Shown: positions 35,342 through 44,752, counted from the stretch's first letter. The stretch is DNA of 64,000 bases from Bacillus sp. M6-12 (GCF_002860285.1 NZ_PGVF01000008.1:62001-126000); one strand, 5' to 3'. A program made the numbers and translations. The notes: generated from the sequence alone by a model not told the origin.

Positions 35342-36772
35342 TTATTTATGGCCAGCGGAGGGCAGGCTTATAGTAAAAATAGTTCCTTTTTCTGTACTCT
35401 GCTTCAGGCTAATATCACCTTTCTGGGCTTTTGCCAGCAGCCTGCTGAAAGGAAGTCCCAGGCCAAGCCCGCGCACCTTTAGCTTTTTCTTTTCTCCCCT
35501 GTAAAAGGGCTCAAATACAAAGCTTTGTTCCTGTTCCGGGATTCCTTTTCCATTATCGCATATCTCAATGAAATTCTGGCTTTCCTCTCCCCTGTAAAGG
35601 ACAATCACAATGCTGCCATTTGCTGAAGGCAAGGATTGTCTTGCATTATTTAAAAGGTTTATGATAATTTCCTGTAACCGATAAGAATCTACCATGCTAA
35701 ACAATTCATTTTCCGCGTAAATCAGCTGCAGTGAGAAATTTTGTTCCTCCTGTGTGAGCCTCCATTGTTGAGAAATTTCGGCAACTAATGGGTTAAGGTC
35801 TTTTTTCTCAAGCTTGATAGTAAATGCTCCTGCTGACAAAGCATTATAATCGAGCAGATCTTCAATCATTGTTTGCAGCCGTTTTATCTCTTTTAAAGTG
35901 ATATCTAGAAATTCCTTGCTTTCTTCACCGGTTACCACATCATCCCTCACTGCCTGGATAAGGCCGCTAATGGAAGCAACAGGGGTTTTCAAATCATGAG
36001 TAACACCAGCAAACAGCTGTGCCCGCAGCTTTTCAAGCTGGGTCAGCCGGTTGGTCATTTCTTTAAAGGAGCTCATCAATTCATAAATTTCCTGTTCCCT
36101 CGCATCTTCATTTAAAGAGATATCGTAATTTCCTTCACGGATTTGAACTGCAGCTTGAGCGACATGCTGGATCGGTTTGGAAATTCTAAAGGATAGTGCA
36201 TAAATAACTGCCCAGCCTAAGATTCCCAAACCAAACATCATAATTCCCAGCAGCTCATGGTCTTGTTTAACTTCTTTAAGGGCCTGTTCTTCTTGAACAA
36301 TGAATACCCAGCCCCCATGACGGCCGGCAGATTCAATCGGTGATTTTACTACATATACCCGATTTCCATCTGATAAAGTTACTCGCTGAATAATTTCCCT
36401 GCTATTTAAAATAGGCTTGGGCAGTGAATCACCTTTTTTCAGGTAAAGCTTAGGTTTTGTAAAAATTATTTCCCCATCAACAGTTGTTATATATATCATT
36501 GGTTCTTCATTTGTTTGAAGTAATTCTTCACGTTCATCCAATATTTGCGATAAGACATCACCAATCACAATGTTCCCTTTTTCATCAACAACCCGGTCTG
36601 CCGTTTCATCGGCTAAGTATTTCTGCAGATTCAGACGGTTTTCCATTTCTTTTTCTTGCATATACCACATAGATAAGGCAGATAAGAAAAGGAGTCCTAC
36701 AAAAAAAGTAATAACATACCTTGTTGTCCAATAGCGCAGCAATGTTGTTCGTTTTTCAGTTTTCATAGACAC
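35342..36772 (-). CDS. Sensor histidine kinase
   Basis: 476 residues: helix ~17-37, extracytoplasmic sensor ~38-172, helix ~175-195, HAMP ~195-250, HisKA with VTHDLKTPVASISG (phospho-His near 258), N box NLLNNARQ, G1 DNGKGIP, G2 GLGLGLPF. It senses an unknown extracellular cue and phosphorylates the regulator encoded just upstream, with which it overlaps by 17 bp. Confidence 0.9.
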   Translation of the reverse strand: MSMKTEKRTTLLRYWTTRYVITFFVGLLFLSALSMWYMQEKEMENRLNLQKYLADETADRVVDEKGNIVIGDVLSQILDEREELLQTNEEPMIYITTVDGEIIFTKPKLYLKKGDSLPKPILNSREIIQRVTLSDGNRVYVVKSPIESAGRHGGWVFIVQEEQALKEVKQDHELLGIMMFGLGILGWAVIYALSFRISKPIQHVAQAAVQIREGNYDISLNEDAREQEIYELMSSFKEMTNRLTQLEKLRAQLFAGVTHDLKTPVASISGLIQAVRDDVVTGEESKEFLDITLKEIKRLQTMIEDLLDYNALSAGAFTIKLEKKDLNPLVAEISQQWRLTQEEQNFSLQLIYAENELFSMVDSYRLQEIIINLLNNARQSLPSANGSIVIVLYRGEESQNFIEICDNGKGIPEQEQSFVFEPFYRGEKKKLKVRGLGLGLPFSRLLAKAQKGDISLKQSTEKGTIFTISLPSAGHK

Positions 36773-37442
36773 AAAGCTGATACCCCAATCCTCTAAGAGT
36801 CTTTATTTCTCCTTCACTGGAGGGCCAATCAGACAGAGTTTTCCTAATCCTTTTGATTGCGAGGTCGACGGCCCGATCGCTGCCATCATAATCCATGCCC
36901 CACACTTGATCAATCAGCTGCTCCCGCGTGAAAATTCTGTTGGGATTCTTCGCCAGAAAAATAAGCAGCGACAAGTCACGGGGAGTGAGATTTATTTCCT
37001 CGCCATTTAATTGAACCGTATAAGAGTCCAGGGAAATCCTCAGCGCCCCATACTGTTTTATGTTTTCTTCATCCAAGATTCGCGGAGACCGGCGCAGTAC
37101 GGCCTGAATGCGGGCAACTACTTCTTCGGCTACGAAAGGCTTCGCTATATAATCGTCCGCACCGGAATGTAAGCCCTCAAGCCTGTAATTCACATCTCCC
37201 AGGGCCGTAAGCATAATTACCGGACACGCTGCCTTTTGCCTGATTTCCTTTAAAATCTCCCAGCCATCCTTATTGGGAAGCATCACATCAAGCAGGACCA
37301 AATCAGGGAGATGCTCCTCAAATGCAACTATCGCCTCACCGCCGTCAAAAACCTGAATAACCTTAAAGCCTTCACGCTGTAAATATGCTTTAAGCACCAT
37401 TGAGATCGGCGCTTCATCTTCAACGACCAAAATAGTTCTCAA
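36756..37442 (-). CDS. OmpR-family response regulator
   Basis: 228 residues. Receiver: VVEDEAP (Glu8/Asp9), phospho-Asp52 in LLDVMLPNKDG, Lys in YIAKPF. Winged-helix output ~130-226 with LTPRDLSLLIFLAKNPNRIF and REQLIDQVWG, AVDLAIKRIRKTL. Pairs with the overlapping kinase. Target genes unknown. The ~300 bp beyond its start (37443-37745) hold only its promoter region and nothing else I can support. Confidence 0.92.
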   Translation of the reverse strand: MRTILVVEDEAPISMVLKAYLQREGFKVIQVFDGGEAIVAFEEHLPDLVLLDVMLPNKDGWEILKEIRQKAACPVIMLTALGDVNYRLEGLHSGADDYIAKPFVAEEVVARIQAVLRRSPRILDEENIKQYGALRISLDSYTVQLNGEEINLTPRDLSLLIFLAKNPNRIFTREQLIDQVWGMDYDGSDRAVDLAIKRIRKTLSDWPSSEGEIKTLRGLGYQLCVYEN

Positions 37443-37745
37443 AAAAATTTCCTCCTTGTGGGAGTATTATAAGAGTTTTCAGCACAGCTTAATGGGTATA
37501 TTTTATCATGGGAATATGTCAGGAGTATGTTCAAATTATAATCGGGGATATAAAAAGGGGAATTACACTTGTGGCCTTAAATACTTGATTTAGATAACCC
37601 GTAACACTTCATAATAGTACTACGGGCCTTAGCTTTAATTTTTTTAATCTATGGATGGCCATTTAATCGGCATTGAGGGTGATCTGTCCGGTTTTAAGAG
37701 TAAAAAGGGCGGGAACCAGCTAAACATTAATAAGTAAACAAGATC

Positions 37746-37922
37746 TCAATCATCTTCACGAACCGTATCATCTACAATGGCCCTTAGGTCATTATAAAAC
37801 AGCTCATCACTGCAAACTAAATTCTGTTCATGTCCATCATAGTTTTTAGCTGCTTGCCCCTTGTCATTTGCGTTTATGCCTAAGTCATCCTGGTTGCTTG
37901 TTAACTGTTCTTTTTCATTCAT
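37746..37922 (-). CDS. Unrecognised 58-residue acidic protein
   Basis: Starts MNEKEQLTSNQDDLGINAND; rich in D, N, E and Q, one cysteine, ending VDDTVREDD. Probably disordered. AAAGGAGG lies nine bases before ATG 37922; an ATG at 37931 is too close to it. Function unknown. Confidence 0.58.
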   Translation of the reverse strand: MNEKEQLTSNQDDLGINANDKGQAAKNYDGHEQNLVCSDELFYNDLRAIVDDTVREDD

Positions 37923-38052
37923 ACACTCCATCCTCCTTTATTAGATTATTTTCCCCTCCGTATAGCTTTTTACCCCAAATCAAGCTTTTCTATCTTTAAA
38001 TTATTTAAATGGTAAAATAAGAGAAAGACAGGATGAATGGGGATTTTTCAGC

Positions 38053-39255
38053 ATGACGTACATTGAAAAAGGAACAAAAGAATATAAACTAGCAAGCCTA
38101 TCTTTATTTATTGGAGGCTTCGTGACCTTTTCCACCCTTTATACGACCCAGCCTCTATTGCCGATAATTTCCAAAGAGTTTCATGTGTCGGCTTCTTATT
38201 CGAGTTTAACATTATCGTTAACTACGGGGACCCTAGCTTTAGCCTTGCTGGTGGCGGCTGCTTTTTCCGATACAATTGGCAGGAAACGGATTATGGTGCT
38301 TTCCTTATTTTCAACATCACTAATTGGGTTATTATGTGCCCTTACGCCGAACTTTTTTTCTCTTGCCCTCCTTAGGGGAGTGTTGGGACTATTTATTGCG
38401 GGCGTACCGGCAATAGCTATGACTTATATCGCAGAAGAGTTCGATCCAAGAGGGCTCGGAAAAATTATGGGGCTATATATAAGCGGAACAACTATTGGGG
38501 GGATGTCTGGCAGGATCCTTACAGGCATTTTCACAGATTTATTCAACTGGCGAATTGCCCTTGGAATTACAGGAAGCCTGGCACTGATTCTCAGCACAGT
38601 TTTTTGGATGATACTTCCTGGAGAAAAGCACTTTACCCAAAAGGTATTTCAGTGGAAACCTATTATAGCAGGCTATAGAACTCACCTTACTGATAAGAAA
38701 TTAATGAAGCTTATTGTATTTCCATTTTTATTAATGGGAAGTTTTATCATTGTGTACAATTACATCGGCTTTATGTTAATGGAACCTCCTTATAATTTAA
38801 GCCATACACTTATTGGATTTCTTTTTATTGTTTATTTGGCTGGAACCTATAGTTCCATATTTATGGGAAACAAGGCTGATCAATATGGAAGGCAGCTCAT
38901 TTTAAAACTGTCTCTGGGATTAATGTTAGCAGGGGCCATAGGGACACTCGTACCTAATTTAATCTTAAAGATTATATTTTTGGCCATTTTCACATTCGGT
39001 TTTTTTGCTGCCCACTCAATTGTTAGTTCCTGGGTGAGTAAGGATGCAAAAATTAATAAGGCTCAAGCATCTTCTCTTTATTTGCTCTTTTATTATTTAG
39101 GATCAAGCCTAGTAGGTCTGTTCGGGGGTTTCTTCTGGACACATTTTCATTGGACAGGTGTTGTTTTTCTAATCATTGTGCTAATAAATATGAGTTACTC
39201 GCTCATTTATAGCAGAATTAGAATGGATGAAAAACAATATAAAACAATGCACTGA
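38053..39255 (+). CDS. MFS transporter, YnfM-like drug/inner-membrane exporter
   Basis: 400 residues with twelve transmembrane helices. Motif A in loop 2-3 reads AAFSDTIGRKRIMVLS; motif C region is GVPAIAMTYIAEEFDPRGLG. The YTTQPLLPIISKEFHVS start is typical of the YnfM-type group. Substrate unknown. It is the last complete backbone gene before the spoVR junction. Confidence 0.86.
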   Translation: MTYIEKGTKEYKLASLSLFIGGFVTFSTLYTTQPLLPIISKEFHVSASYSSLTLSLTTGTLALALLVAAAFSDTIGRKRIMVLSLFSTSLIGLLCALTPNFFSLALLRGVLGLFIAGVPAIAMTYIAEEFDPRGLGKIMGLYISGTTIGGMSGRILTGIFTDLFNWRIALGITGSLALILSTVFWMILPGEKHFTQKVFQWKPIIAGYRTHLTDKKLMKLIVFPFLLMGSFIIVYNYIGFMLMEPPYNLSHTLIGFLFIVYLAGTYSSIFMGNKADQYGRQLILKLSLGLMLAGAIGTLVPNLILKIIFLAIFTFGFFAAHSIVSSWVSKDAKINKAQASSLYLLFYYLGSSLVGLFGGFFWTHFHWTGVVFLIIVLINMSYSLIYSRIRMDEKQYKTMH

Positions 39256-39422
39256 CATGGACGGAACATAATCGATTTACTTTCCAAAACCAAAGATTAA
39301 CTTGCAAAACTAAGAAATCTCTTTTGAAAATGCCTAAGAGAGTGCCCTATATTTTGCATTTAACTTTATTCCGCTAAATCGATGGACATTTTTCGGTTAA
39401 TTAAGGGTTTATCGCCACATAG

Positions 39423-39465
39423 AAAAAAGCTGATACTAATTTATTTTTTAGCATCAGCCTTTTTC
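39423..39465 (-). terminator. Terminator of spoVR
   Basis: AAAAAGCTGAT...CTAA / TTAG.ATCAGC stem with U-tract, directly at the spoVR stop. Confidence 0.8.
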
Positions 39466-40101
39466 TTAGATATATTTTTTATGAATTCCTTTGCCATCAT
39501 AAGAAAACATAATATTTTTTGAATCACTCACTGTTTCCATATGGATGGCCCTGCCCCATAGCTGATAGATATATGGCATAACCCTTTCAAGATATTTAAC
39601 ATCAAGCTCTATATCCTCATACCAGTGCTTAAGGTAAAGTTCCCCATTTTTTAAATAGTCACCGTCAATAACTGTAATATACGGAAATCCGCCGTTTACC
39701 CGCATGCTGACAAGCTGATCCCGGACATGTTCCCACTGTTTATCTACCACTTTATACTCCTTGCCTTGCTTCTGGAAGAGGTACATATCCTCTCTCATTA
39801 CAAGGTCCTTTGTTAAATAGTTGCGCAGAAAGGAGATGTCTGACTCAATTTCCCGGACTTCAAACATCTTATCCCGCCCGGAACCTGGCTGGATACCTCG
39901 CAGCTTCATTTCCTCAGTCGGATTATTGTACCGTTCTTCGATGTCCTCGAAAACCTTTAACCCGAGGTAATAAGGATTAATGCTGGTTTTGGACGGCTGG
40001 ACTACCCCAGCGTTCAGTTTTGCAAATTCAATTGACTCACTTGAGGTTAAATCCATTTCCCTTAGTATCCGCTGGTGCCAAAATGATGCCCAGCCTTCGT
40101 A
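39466..40101 (-). pseudogene. spoVR: C-terminal portion of SpoVR, separated from its N-terminal half
   Basis: About 210 codons of the usual ~465. From the 5' side it reads [20 protein letters not shown], then [57 protein letters not shown] and [13 protein letters not shown]. The normal family text before EGWA is MN; here the codon is TAC and a TAG follows one codon upstream, so homology ends at about 40,100. The ATG at 40056 is internal. SpoVR acts in spore cortex formation. The frame itself is intact, so it could be restored if the adjoining DNA were excised; otherwise it is dead. Confidence 0.88.
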
Positions 40102-40110
40102 CCCCTAAGG
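40095..40110. other. Junction between spoVR and accessory element (candidate att site)
   Basis: SpoVR coding identity is lost between the GAA codon (40098-40096) and the TAC codon (40101-40099). A GT dinucleotide (40099-40100) at the break could be a serine-recombinase core. The partner site is not in the window. Confidence 0.5.
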
Positions 40111-40224
40111 TGCTTAAAGTAAGAACCATCTAAAGTTGTAATCCTTAGTGACAGTTGGCTTATTTGATATTCAATATGCTTTGATTAATTAGCCCATTCC
40201 TAATCAGTTATTTACAAATAATAA

Positions 40225-40259
40225 AAGATAAAGGCTCAAAATCTTCCACCCTTTATCTT
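40225..40259 (-). terminator. Terminator of the NdpA/membrane-protein module
   Basis: AAGATAAAGG (40225-40234) / CCTTTATCTT (40250-40259), perfect 10-bp stem overlapping the stop, with a U-rich tail on the minus strand. Confidence 0.75.
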
Positions 40260-41764
40260 CATAAAAAAACATTATGAGAATTGTCTTGCGCATGTATGAT
40301 GTATATCTTCGGACTTTCATCTGTTTTTTTTGGTTCAAACTTATTGTGTAACACAATTATTAAAATTAATAAAACGGCTGAAAAAATAACTAATCCAATC
40401 GTTAAACTTTTATAAACCTTAAGGTTATCATCGATTTCCTTAAGAGCAGGAGATAAAAAATCTGTATTTATCTTTTCCCGCTCCTCTTTTGACACGATAG
40501 GTATCTGCTCACTACTCTTTTGATATTGAGAAAACAGAACTGACTTTTTAGTCTTGGCAAAGTTACTATTAAATAAATAAGAAATAACAAGGTAAATAAT
40601 ATGGAGGATTAAAGCAATGCTGAAGAATATGTAATCTCCTTTTGCTAAAAAAACAACTGTGGTAAGAATAACTGTGATTATAGCAATCATTGATGAATTA
40701 ATATTTGTAACTACCTTATCAGCTGCTTCCCTTGCGCTAACAGCATATTTTTGGGCTTCATCAATAGCATCTTTTTTATTGGAGAAAAACTCTTTAACCT
40801 GATTTGATATATAAATATTAAAATGCTGTTCAATTGTTTCAAATATAACTGGCACTTGTTTATCTAAAGAATCAATACTTCCTTCATTATGCTGATAAAT
40901 AGTAAAAATGTTCCTCGAAATTTCTAATTTATCCTGAACAAATTTTTCAATTTTATAAACAAAGTCATAAATTTTCCAAAGTGATTCTACATTTTGGGGA
41001 GAAAAATCATAAGACCAGCTTATTTCTAAATTCTTCTGCCCTCGAAATAAAAATGTGTTTACATTAAATTTATTGGCTATATGATATAACACAAGATAGT
41101 ACAAATTTAAACTAAAAGTATCTTTAATACTTTCCTCAATTGCGCCACCCAACTTAAATATTTCAGGAATTGGAAATTGGTTAGGTACTTTAGTGTATTC
41201 TTCTCTAATTGTTGAACTTAAATTTAGTTTTTCTAAGTCTTCATGGGAAATCTCAGAAACACTTTCTGATTCAAACTCCTCCAAAGGTAATATTTTTAAA
41301 TAGGAATTTTTTTCTTCCCGAATTATCGGAAGGTAAATGTTAATAAAATCTGATTTTGTATAGGTATTAAAAAACTTCAACATATCGGAATCTAAGAAGT
41401 TAAACTTCTTTTTAAAAGCCTCAACCTTAAAGAACAGAATTTCATTAGAATTTAAATCAAAACTCTTTTTCTTGTTGATTCTGATTATTAATTTTATTTC
41501 TTGCTCAGACTCAATGAACTTCCTGAATTTAAAATAATCTTGATCATAAAAACTGTCTTCTCCATAGATAAAATTGAAACTTATCCGATCTCCCTTGAGT
41601 TCCTCAGTAAAAAGCGGATTAACATTTTCAAGACTTTGGAAAAAAGCAAATTTTTCTGAGAAGGAAAAACTGAGTGTTAAAAAATCTTCTGTCCAGTTTA
41701 AGATTTGTTTGTCAGAAATTAATTGCTTATAGAACTCTAAAAAGGTTGGAAGATAGCTTCTCAT
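40259..41764 (-). CDS. Unrecognised protein with three C-terminal membrane helices, putative effector
   Basis: 501 residues. About 350 soluble residues (lysine/phenylalanine-rich, mixed alpha/beta), then helices at ~359-374, 378-398 and 453-472 and a short tail. No nuclease, NTPase or protease motif seen. The start follows the NdpA-like stop by 12 bp. Soluble sensor plus membrane C-terminus beside a DNA-associated protein is the shape of some abortive-infection effectors, but no homology is claimed. Confidence 0.6.
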   Translation of the reverse strand: MRSYLPTFLEFYKQLISDKQILNWTEDFLTLSFSFSEKFAFFQSLENVNPLFTEELKGDRISFNFIYGEDSFYDQDYFKFRKFIESEQEIKLIIRINKKKSFDLNSNEILFFKVEAFKKKFNFLDSDMLKFFNTYTKSDFINIYLPIIREEKNSYLKILPLEEFESESVSEISHEDLEKLNLSSTIREEYTKVPNQFPIPEIFKLGGAIEESIKDTFSLNLYYLVLYHIANKFNVNTFLFRGQKNLEISWSYDFSPQNVESLWKIYDFVYKIEKFVQDKLEISRNIFTIYQHNEGSIDSLDKQVPVIFETIEQHFNIYISNQVKEFFSNKKDAIDEAQKYAVSAREAADKVVTNINSSMIAIITVILTTVVFLAKGDYIFFSIALILHIIYLVISYLFNSNFAKTKKSVLFSQYQKSSEQIPIVSKEEREKINTDFLSPALKEIDDNLKVYKSLTIGLVIFSAVLLILIIVLHNKFEPKKTDESPKIYIIHAQDNSHNVFL

Positions 41765-41776
41765 AAATATATCCCA

Positions 41777-42820
41777 TCATTTCAATTTAGTTTTAATCTT
41801 TAACCGTTCACCTTCAATTTTTATAATGGTATATTTCTCTTCACTGTCTTCATCACTTATTTCTACAAAAATTGATTTTTCGAATAGAGATTCAGGAAAT
41901 CTAACGCTTATATTGCTATCTTTACTTGTTAAAACAAGATTGGCATCATCCCTGTTTTGAATTTTAAATTCAAAAAAGGAGTCGGGTCTTATTTTTCTCA
42001 TTTTATCTTTTACACTTTCAATCATCTGTTTCCTATTTTCTTCCCCAGGTTCAAACTCTCTAAATAGATCCTCTAATGCTGTATCTACATTAATTTGTGC
42101 CCCTTCTATTAGTACCTTGTCCAATTTCCGCTTAACAACAAAAGGATTTAAATGTTCACTGGCATAATCCAAAACGGTTTCCTCAAATAAAGAGGCAATT
42201 TTTTCATGATTAAGTTTCTCTTTCGCTTGCAGGAAATTTTGTAAGAAGAATTTTGAAACAGTATCTGCTTTTTGCTGTTTATCTAATACATACAAATGAA
42301 TATCATCATCAACGTTTTCTAAATCGTCCAATAAGATAAATGCTGACTTATGTAACTTTTCCCTTGTATCGGGGAGCATATTTTTGCGAACTGTAAAAGT
42401 TACATTTATCGGGTCAAATTCAACACCTTCATTAGGGTCCATTTTCATAATGGCTAACGAATATTTTGAATCCAATTGGTAAAGAATAAATATAAGCGCA
42501 CCTGAACTTTTACTACTTGTAGTCTTCATGAAACCATGGAGTCTTTTAGTAAGAATTTGACTGCTATTTATAAAATTCTCATCAGTCATTTGTTTATACA
42601 ACTTTAATGAATGGGTATAAACATCTCCAGTTTTTTCTTCAAAAATACAAGGCTTTATTCGAGATTCGTTTAAAGCGTTTTTAATGTGCTTTTCAAAAAA
42701 ATTTACAAGCAAGGTCAATTCGGGTTTTGATAAATCTACAAGACTGTCAACACATGTTGGCTCGGATAAATTCAAATCCAAATGATGAGCTATAACTTTT
42801 TTTATGTGTATGGTTGCCAT
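41777..42820 (-). CDS. NdpA-like nucleoid-associated family protein
   Basis: About 347 residues. N-terminal ATIHIKKVIAHHLDLNLSEP, central SKSSGALIFILYQLDSKYSL then MKMDPNEGVEFDP and LHKSAFILLDD are features of the 37-kDa nucleoid-associated (NdpA/YejK) family. Function unproven in general; DNA association is known for E. coli YejK. ATG 42820 chosen for GGGGCG/TTGAG upstream; a TTG-type start at 42853 is weaker. Middle gene of a three-gene run that ends at the spoVR junction. Confidence 0.6.
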   Translation of the reverse strand: MATIHIKKVIAHHLDLNLSEPTCVDSLVDLSKPELTLLVNFFEKHIKNALNESRIKPCIFEEKTGDVYTHSLKLYKQMTDENFINSSQILTKRLHGFMKTTSSKSSGALIFILYQLDSKYSLAIMKMDPNEGVEFDPINVTFTVRKNMLPDTREKLHKSAFILLDDLENVDDDIHLYVLDKQQKADTVSKFFLQNFLQAKEKLNHEKIASLFEETVLDYASEHLNPFVVKRKLDKVLIEGAQINVDTALEDLFREFEPGEENRKQMIESVKDKMRKIRPDSFFEFKIQNRDDANLVLTSKDSNISVRFPESLFEKSIFVEISDEDSEEKYTIIKIEGERLKIKTKLK

Positions 42821-42872
42821 CTCAACGCCCCTTTTATATCCATATAGTTCCATATTACAGATATTTCTCCAT

Positions 42873-42893
42873 AAAAAAAAGGGGGAAGCCCCT
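42873..42893 (-). terminator. Internal terminator between the 83-aa and NdpA-like genes
   Basis: AGGGG-CTTC-CCCCT on the minus strand followed by eight Us, just after the 83-aa stop and 50 nt before the NdpA-like start; would limit read-through. Confidence 0.7.
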
Positions 42894-42895
42894 AT

Positions 42896-43147
42896 TTAGT
42901 ATTCTTCAACACTCATTTTTCCAATCTTACCAGCGAAGTCACATACATTATCCCATCCACCTTGAATTTCACTTGGATCAACTGATGTTATTTTTGGATT
43001 AACAAAGGCAAAAAATAACGATTCTGCTGCCTCTTGATTACTCATTTGTCTTCCATATTCCTCTTCAATTAAAGATTTGGTTAAGGCATCAAGGTTAATA
43101 TCACCTGAAATCACTAATCGTACCTTGTAAGTTTTTGTTTGTTCCAC
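42896..43147 (-). CDS. Unrecognised 83-residue protein, first gene of the module
   Basis: Starts MEQTKTYKVRLVISGDINLD and ends GKIGKMSVEEY. Cytosolic, mixed alpha/beta, acidic. GTG start with GGGAGG eight bases upstream. Its own terminator follows, so it would be made in excess over the two downstream products, as regulators or antidotes often are (inference). Not recognised. Confidence 0.6.
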   Translation of the reverse strand: MEQTKTYKVRLVISGDINLDALTKSLIEEEYGRQMSNQEAAESLFFAFVNPKITSVDPSEIQGGWDNVCDFAGKIGKMSVEEY

Positions 43148-43304
43148 TTAAGTTCCTCCCTTATAGAACTTTTCCACATGTACCAAATATATGTAACTCC
43201 ATAATATTTATATCATTAACACCTCAAAAGAAAATAATTCATTACTAACACATTAAGGAAGGGTGCCCAGGCTGTGCAACGATAATTATTTACCAACCTC
43301 TTAT

Positions 43305-43529
43305 CCTAATAACCGAGTAATAAATTTTGTATCCCCCCAATCACCGAGACGGGTATACCATGTAAAACATATATGATATCCCATGAAGGACATAACGAAG
43401 TTAATCACTTGAATTATGTGGGTTTTCAAAGAATTCAGTTATACCAATTTCGGTTATTAGGGGCGAGACGCGATCGGGGTTAACCCCCAATTGCCGAGAA
43501 ATTGTTGATATATACACCTAATTACCGAG
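43305..43529. repeat. Five copies of a 13-bp motif CTCGGNNATTNGG
   Basis: Minus-oriented copies at 43305-43317, 43336-43348, 43486-43498 and 43517-43529; a plus-oriented copy (first base T) at 43449-43461. Two pairs have start-to-start spacing of exactly 31 bp, about three helical turns. The copies lie in a ~490-bp gene-free region upstream of the module at 42896. Probable binding array for one protein: operator, iterons, partition site or recombination accessory sites. Confidence 0.7.
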
Positions 43530-43636
43530 TTTTGTATTGGCAATTTGAAAATAAAATCAAACGCATTACACTTAAACTAAAGCACCCTTTAGTTTAAGTA
43601 CAATAATTCACAATCTGCCTTTCTCTTATCTATTCT

Positions 43637-44176
43637 TTATTTCCATAACCGTTCAGAAGTTACTTTATTATTTTCATTTTTTAAAAGGTAAACGTCTGGA
43701 TTACTAAGATTTTTCCAATCATTAAAACCAAATTTTTGGTTAAAATGCTTTAAAAGTAGGGACATTAAATTTCCATGTGTAACAATAATAGTATTTTTAT
43801 TATTACTGTTAAAAACATTTTCAACAACTTCAACTATTCGATTCATTGCATCTAAACTGGACTCTCCACCTTCAAATTTCAGTTCCATATCATCAAATGT
43901 TGTTCTTAGTTTTTCGGACCAATCAGAAAAATTTTTGGTGCTTAGTACACGTTCTGTCAATTTACTTTCAATCTCTACCTCAACATTTAACCTCTTTGCA
44001 AGTGGTTGAATAGATTCAATTGCACGTTTATATGGACTTGCAATAATTCGTTCTATTGAAATATTGGCAAAAAACTCACATAAATCTAACGCTTGTTTAA
44101 GACCTCTATCCGTAAGTTGTGCTTCAGGTGGCTGTCCATCTGCCTCACAATGCCTAATAACATAAATTTTCTTCAT
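43637..44176 (-). CDS. Histidine phosphatase family protein (PGM-like)
   Basis: About 179 residues. Phospho-histidine motif YVIRHCEADG at the N-terminus (RHxExxG-type with C inserted), second-site ASPYKRAIESI, acid FEGGES, and VTHGNLMS with the second catalytic His. Small-molecule or protein phosphatase. ATG 44176 has GGAGTGG upstream. Sits 28 bp behind the Nudix gene, so the two are probably one nucleotide-housekeeping pair. Confidence 0.85.
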   Translation of the reverse strand: MKKIYVIRHCEADGQPPEAQLTDRGLKQALDLCEFFANISIERIIASPYKRAIESIQPLAKRLNVEVEIESKLTERVLSTKNFSDWSEKLRTTFDDMELKFEGGESSLDAMNRIVEVVENVFNSNNKNTIIVTHGNLMSLLLKHFNQKFGFNDWKNLSNPDVYLLKNENNKVTSERLWK

Positions 44177-44204
44177 ATAAACCACTCCAATATTATGTAT
44201 AAAG

Positions 44205-44642
44205 TTAATATGACGAATGAATTGGAAGTAACGCTTCGGCATGTTTAATACTTTCCTTTAAATAAATAGGTGCTTTGGGGTGGCTTAATACTTCTTCAGT
44301 AGTTAACCATAATACCTCTTCTACCTCATCAGGACTTTTAGGAAATGCATCACCTGATTCAGGTTCGCATAGAAAAACAATATCCACCACATTTTCACCT
44401 GTATCTGTTACGAAAGATGTACTGTGTACATAGTTTACCTTGTCTTTTACTTTCACACCGACTTCTTCTAAAATTTCACGTTTTACTGTTCTTTCTAATA
44501 TATCTGATGAATTTCCTTCTATATCCACCTTGCCTCCAACAAGAGAAAGTAAACCACCAGCATGTTCCTCTTTTTTGCTTCTTTCAATTATGAGCCACTT
44601 ATCATATTTCCTTATAGCACCTTCAACATTTACGATAAACAT
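44205..44642 (-). CDS. Nudix hydrolase
   Basis: 145 residues. Nudix box GGKVDIEGNSSDILERTVKR followed by EILEEVGV (G-x5-E-x7-R-E-x2-E-E-x-G) near residues 36-63. Hydrolyses a nucleoside diphosphate linked to X; substrate unknown. First gene of a two-gene run with the histidine phosphatase. Confidence 0.9.
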   Translation of the reverse strand: MFIVNVEGAIRKYDKWLIIERSKKEEHAGGLLSLVGGKVDIEGNSSDILERTVKREILEEVGVKVKDKVNYVHSTSFVTDTGENVVDIVFLCEPESGDAFPKSPDEVEEVLWLTTEEVLSHPKAPIYLKESIKHAEALLPIHSSY

Positions 44643-44722
44643 TTTTAAGTACCCCCATAATAAATTAAATATTTATACTTCTTTAGAGTATAATAATTTT
44701 TCTCCTAGTTAGTATTCTTGAG

Positions 44723-44752
44723 AGAACTAACCTGCCCATTAGCACAATAAGA
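44723..44752. repeat. Repeat family B, partial copy 1
   Basis: GAACTAACCTGCCCATTAGC then ACAATAAGAA. Left part of the unit that separates the small genes of 44.6-46.9 kb. Confidence 0.6.

Noticed and set aside
43148..43636. The 13-bp motif array as a CRISPR
   Set aside because: Copies are too short (13 bp), vary in sequence and orientation, and there is no cas gene; a protein-binding array fits better.
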